From Phenylobacterium sp. (lineage in GTDB: Bacteria > Pseudomonadota > Alphaproteobacteria > Caulobacterales > Caulobacteraceae): a DNA stretch of 7,222 nt. How positions within the stretch are numbered: the stretch's first letter is position 1; each line of letters opens with the position of its first letter. The notes under the pieces are model-generated. The model worked only from the letters and a program-made list of their open reading frames with translations. It was not told the origin of the DNA and did not search any database. Shown here in pieces: positions 6,383-7,222 of the stretch. Position numbers and translations under genes: made by a program. The DNA lies in NCBI GenBank assembly GCA_025350885.1, contig JANXXA010000382.1, positions 1-7,222 of the forward strand, written 5' to 3'.

Positions 6383-7222
6383 TCAGGCCCGGGCGTGCGC
6401 CGGGGCCATGAGGCTGTCGATGACGTCACCGGCTACCCGGCGCGCGGTCGTATCGGTCGCCCGGGCGGCCTCGACGGGATTCTCCCCGCCGCGCTTCAGA
6501 AGGCCCTGCCGATCCATGCGCTCCAGGGTCTCGGCCACGGTGCTGGCGATGTCCAGGAAGCCGATGCGGCGATCCAGGAAGGCCGCCACGGCGATCTCGT
6601 CGGCTGCGTTCATGGCTGTGGGCGCCGAGCCGCCCGCCGCCAGCGCGGCCTTGGCGATGTTCAGCGCGGGAAAGCGTTCCAGGTCGGGTTCTTCAAACGT
6701 CAGCGGCCCGCTCCGGGCGAGATCCAGCCTTTCCGCGGGCCACGGCAATCGATCCGGCCAAGCGAAGGCGCAGGCGATCGGCGCACGCATGTCGGGCGGC
6801 CCCATCTGCGCCAGCGTCGAGCCATCGGCGTACTCGACCATCGAATGGATGATGGACTGCGGGTGGATCACGATGTCGATGCGCTCCGGCGGCATGGCGA
6901 ACAGATAGGCAGCCTCGATCACCTCAAGGCCTTTGTTCATCATGGTCGCGGAATCGATCGAAATTCGGGCGCCCATGCTCCAGTTCGGATGGGCCAGCGC
7001 CTGTTCCGGCGCCGCGCGGGACATCTGGTCGCGCGTCCAACCGCGGAACGGGCCTCCAGAGGCGGTGAGGATGAGCCGGGCGACGTGCTGGGCGTTGGAC
7101 GGCGAGAACACCTGAAAGATCGCCGAGTGCTCAGAATCCACCGGGATCACCACGCCGCCGGCCAGCTTCGCGGTTCTGAGCAGCGTCGGGCCGGCGCATA
7201 TCAGGCTTTCCTTGTTGGCCTG
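6383..7222 (-). CDS. dxr: 1-deoxy-D-xylulose 5-phosphate reductoisomerase Dxr, 5' end outside window
   Basis: Dxr (IspC) converts 1-deoxy-D-xylulose 5-phosphate to 2-C-methyl-D-erythritol 4-phosphate using NADPH and a divalent metal, the committed step of the MEP isoprenoid pathway. The visible 279 residues are the C-terminal part (E. coli Dxr is 398); the N-terminal NADPH-binding domain lies beyond the window. The frame is open from 7222 with [11 protein letters not shown], the family NKES motif. Next comes [11 protein letters not shown], whose Asp and Glu are metal ligands (E. coli D150 and E152). [10 protein letters not shown] carries the substrate-binding serine. [11 protein letters not shown] precedes [15 protein letters not shown], with Asn, Lys and the third metal-binding Glu (E. 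coli E231). [13 protein letters not shown] carries the conserved histidine. The product ends in MAPAHARA. All visible active-site residues are kept, so the enzyme looks functional. An internal GTG at 7153 is not the start, since conserved sequence continues upstream. rseP follows after 16 bases. Confidence 0.97.
   Translation of the reverse strand, partial: QANKESLICAGPTLLRTAKLAGGVVIPVDSEHSAIFQVFSPSNAQHVARLILTASGGPFRGWTRDQMSRAAPEQALAHPNWSMGARISIDSATMMNKGLEVIEAAYLFAMPPERIDIVIHPQSIIHSMVEYADGSTLAQMGPPDMRAPIACAFAWPDRLPWPAERLDLARSGPLTFEEPDLERFPALNIAKAALAAGGSAPTAMNAADEIAVAAFLDRRIGFLDIASTVAETLERMDRQGLLKRGGENPVEAARATDTTARRVAGDVIDSLMAPAHARA

Noticed and set aside
6367..6429. Longer rseP start at ATG 6429
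   Set aside because: The extra 21 residues are polar and Pro-rich, precede the natural MSGFL membrane start, and are encoded inside dxr.
7151..7153. GTG at 7153 as the dxr start
   Set aside because: Conserved Dxr sequence (ANKES motif) continues in frame upstream to the window edge, so the gene is cut by the window, not short.

Overview
The window is a GC-rich stretch of an alphaproteobacterial chromosome. Protein style and gene order point to Caulobacterales (Caulobacter, Phenylobacterium or Brevundimonas-like). That placement is a judgement from remembered family sequences and synteny, not from a search. All seven genes lie on the minus strand, so transcription runs from high to low coordinates. 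I see no mobile element, RNA gene, CRISPR array or gene-free stretch over 300 bases; the largest gap between genes is 33 bases.

Layout in transcription order: dxr (7222-6383, 5' end outside the window), rseP/mmpA (6366-5155), bamA (5137-2699), an OmpH/Skp-type chaperone gene (2691-2020), lpxD (1986-970), fabZ (973-503) and lpxA (502-1, 3' end outside the window). Gaps are 16, 17, 7 and 33 bases. lpxD and fabZ then overlap by four bases (ATGA), and fabZ and lpxA abut as TGA-GTG. The tight packing indicates one operon, with its promoter before dxr or further upstream and its terminator beyond position 1. No terminator-like structure was noticed inside the window.

The genes form one envelope-building unit. 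Dxr supplies isoprenoid precursors, needed for the undecaprenyl carrier among other things. RseP/MmpA is an inner-membrane site-2 protease. BamA inserts outer-membrane beta-barrels, and Skp escorts their precursors across the periplasm. LpxA and LpxD add 3-hydroxyacyl chains to the lipid A precursor, and FabZ competes for the same 3-hydroxyacyl-ACP pool. This is a known conserved cluster, not a new system.

The points most worth a second look are within the proteins. LpxA keeps its catalytic histidines but differs from the E. coli enzyme at several positions around the acceptor site, which may reflect a diamino-sugar acceptor. The Skp-like chaperone has two cysteines in its body domain and a Pro/Ala-rich tail. 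BamA has a cysteine pair in a predicted extracellular loop.
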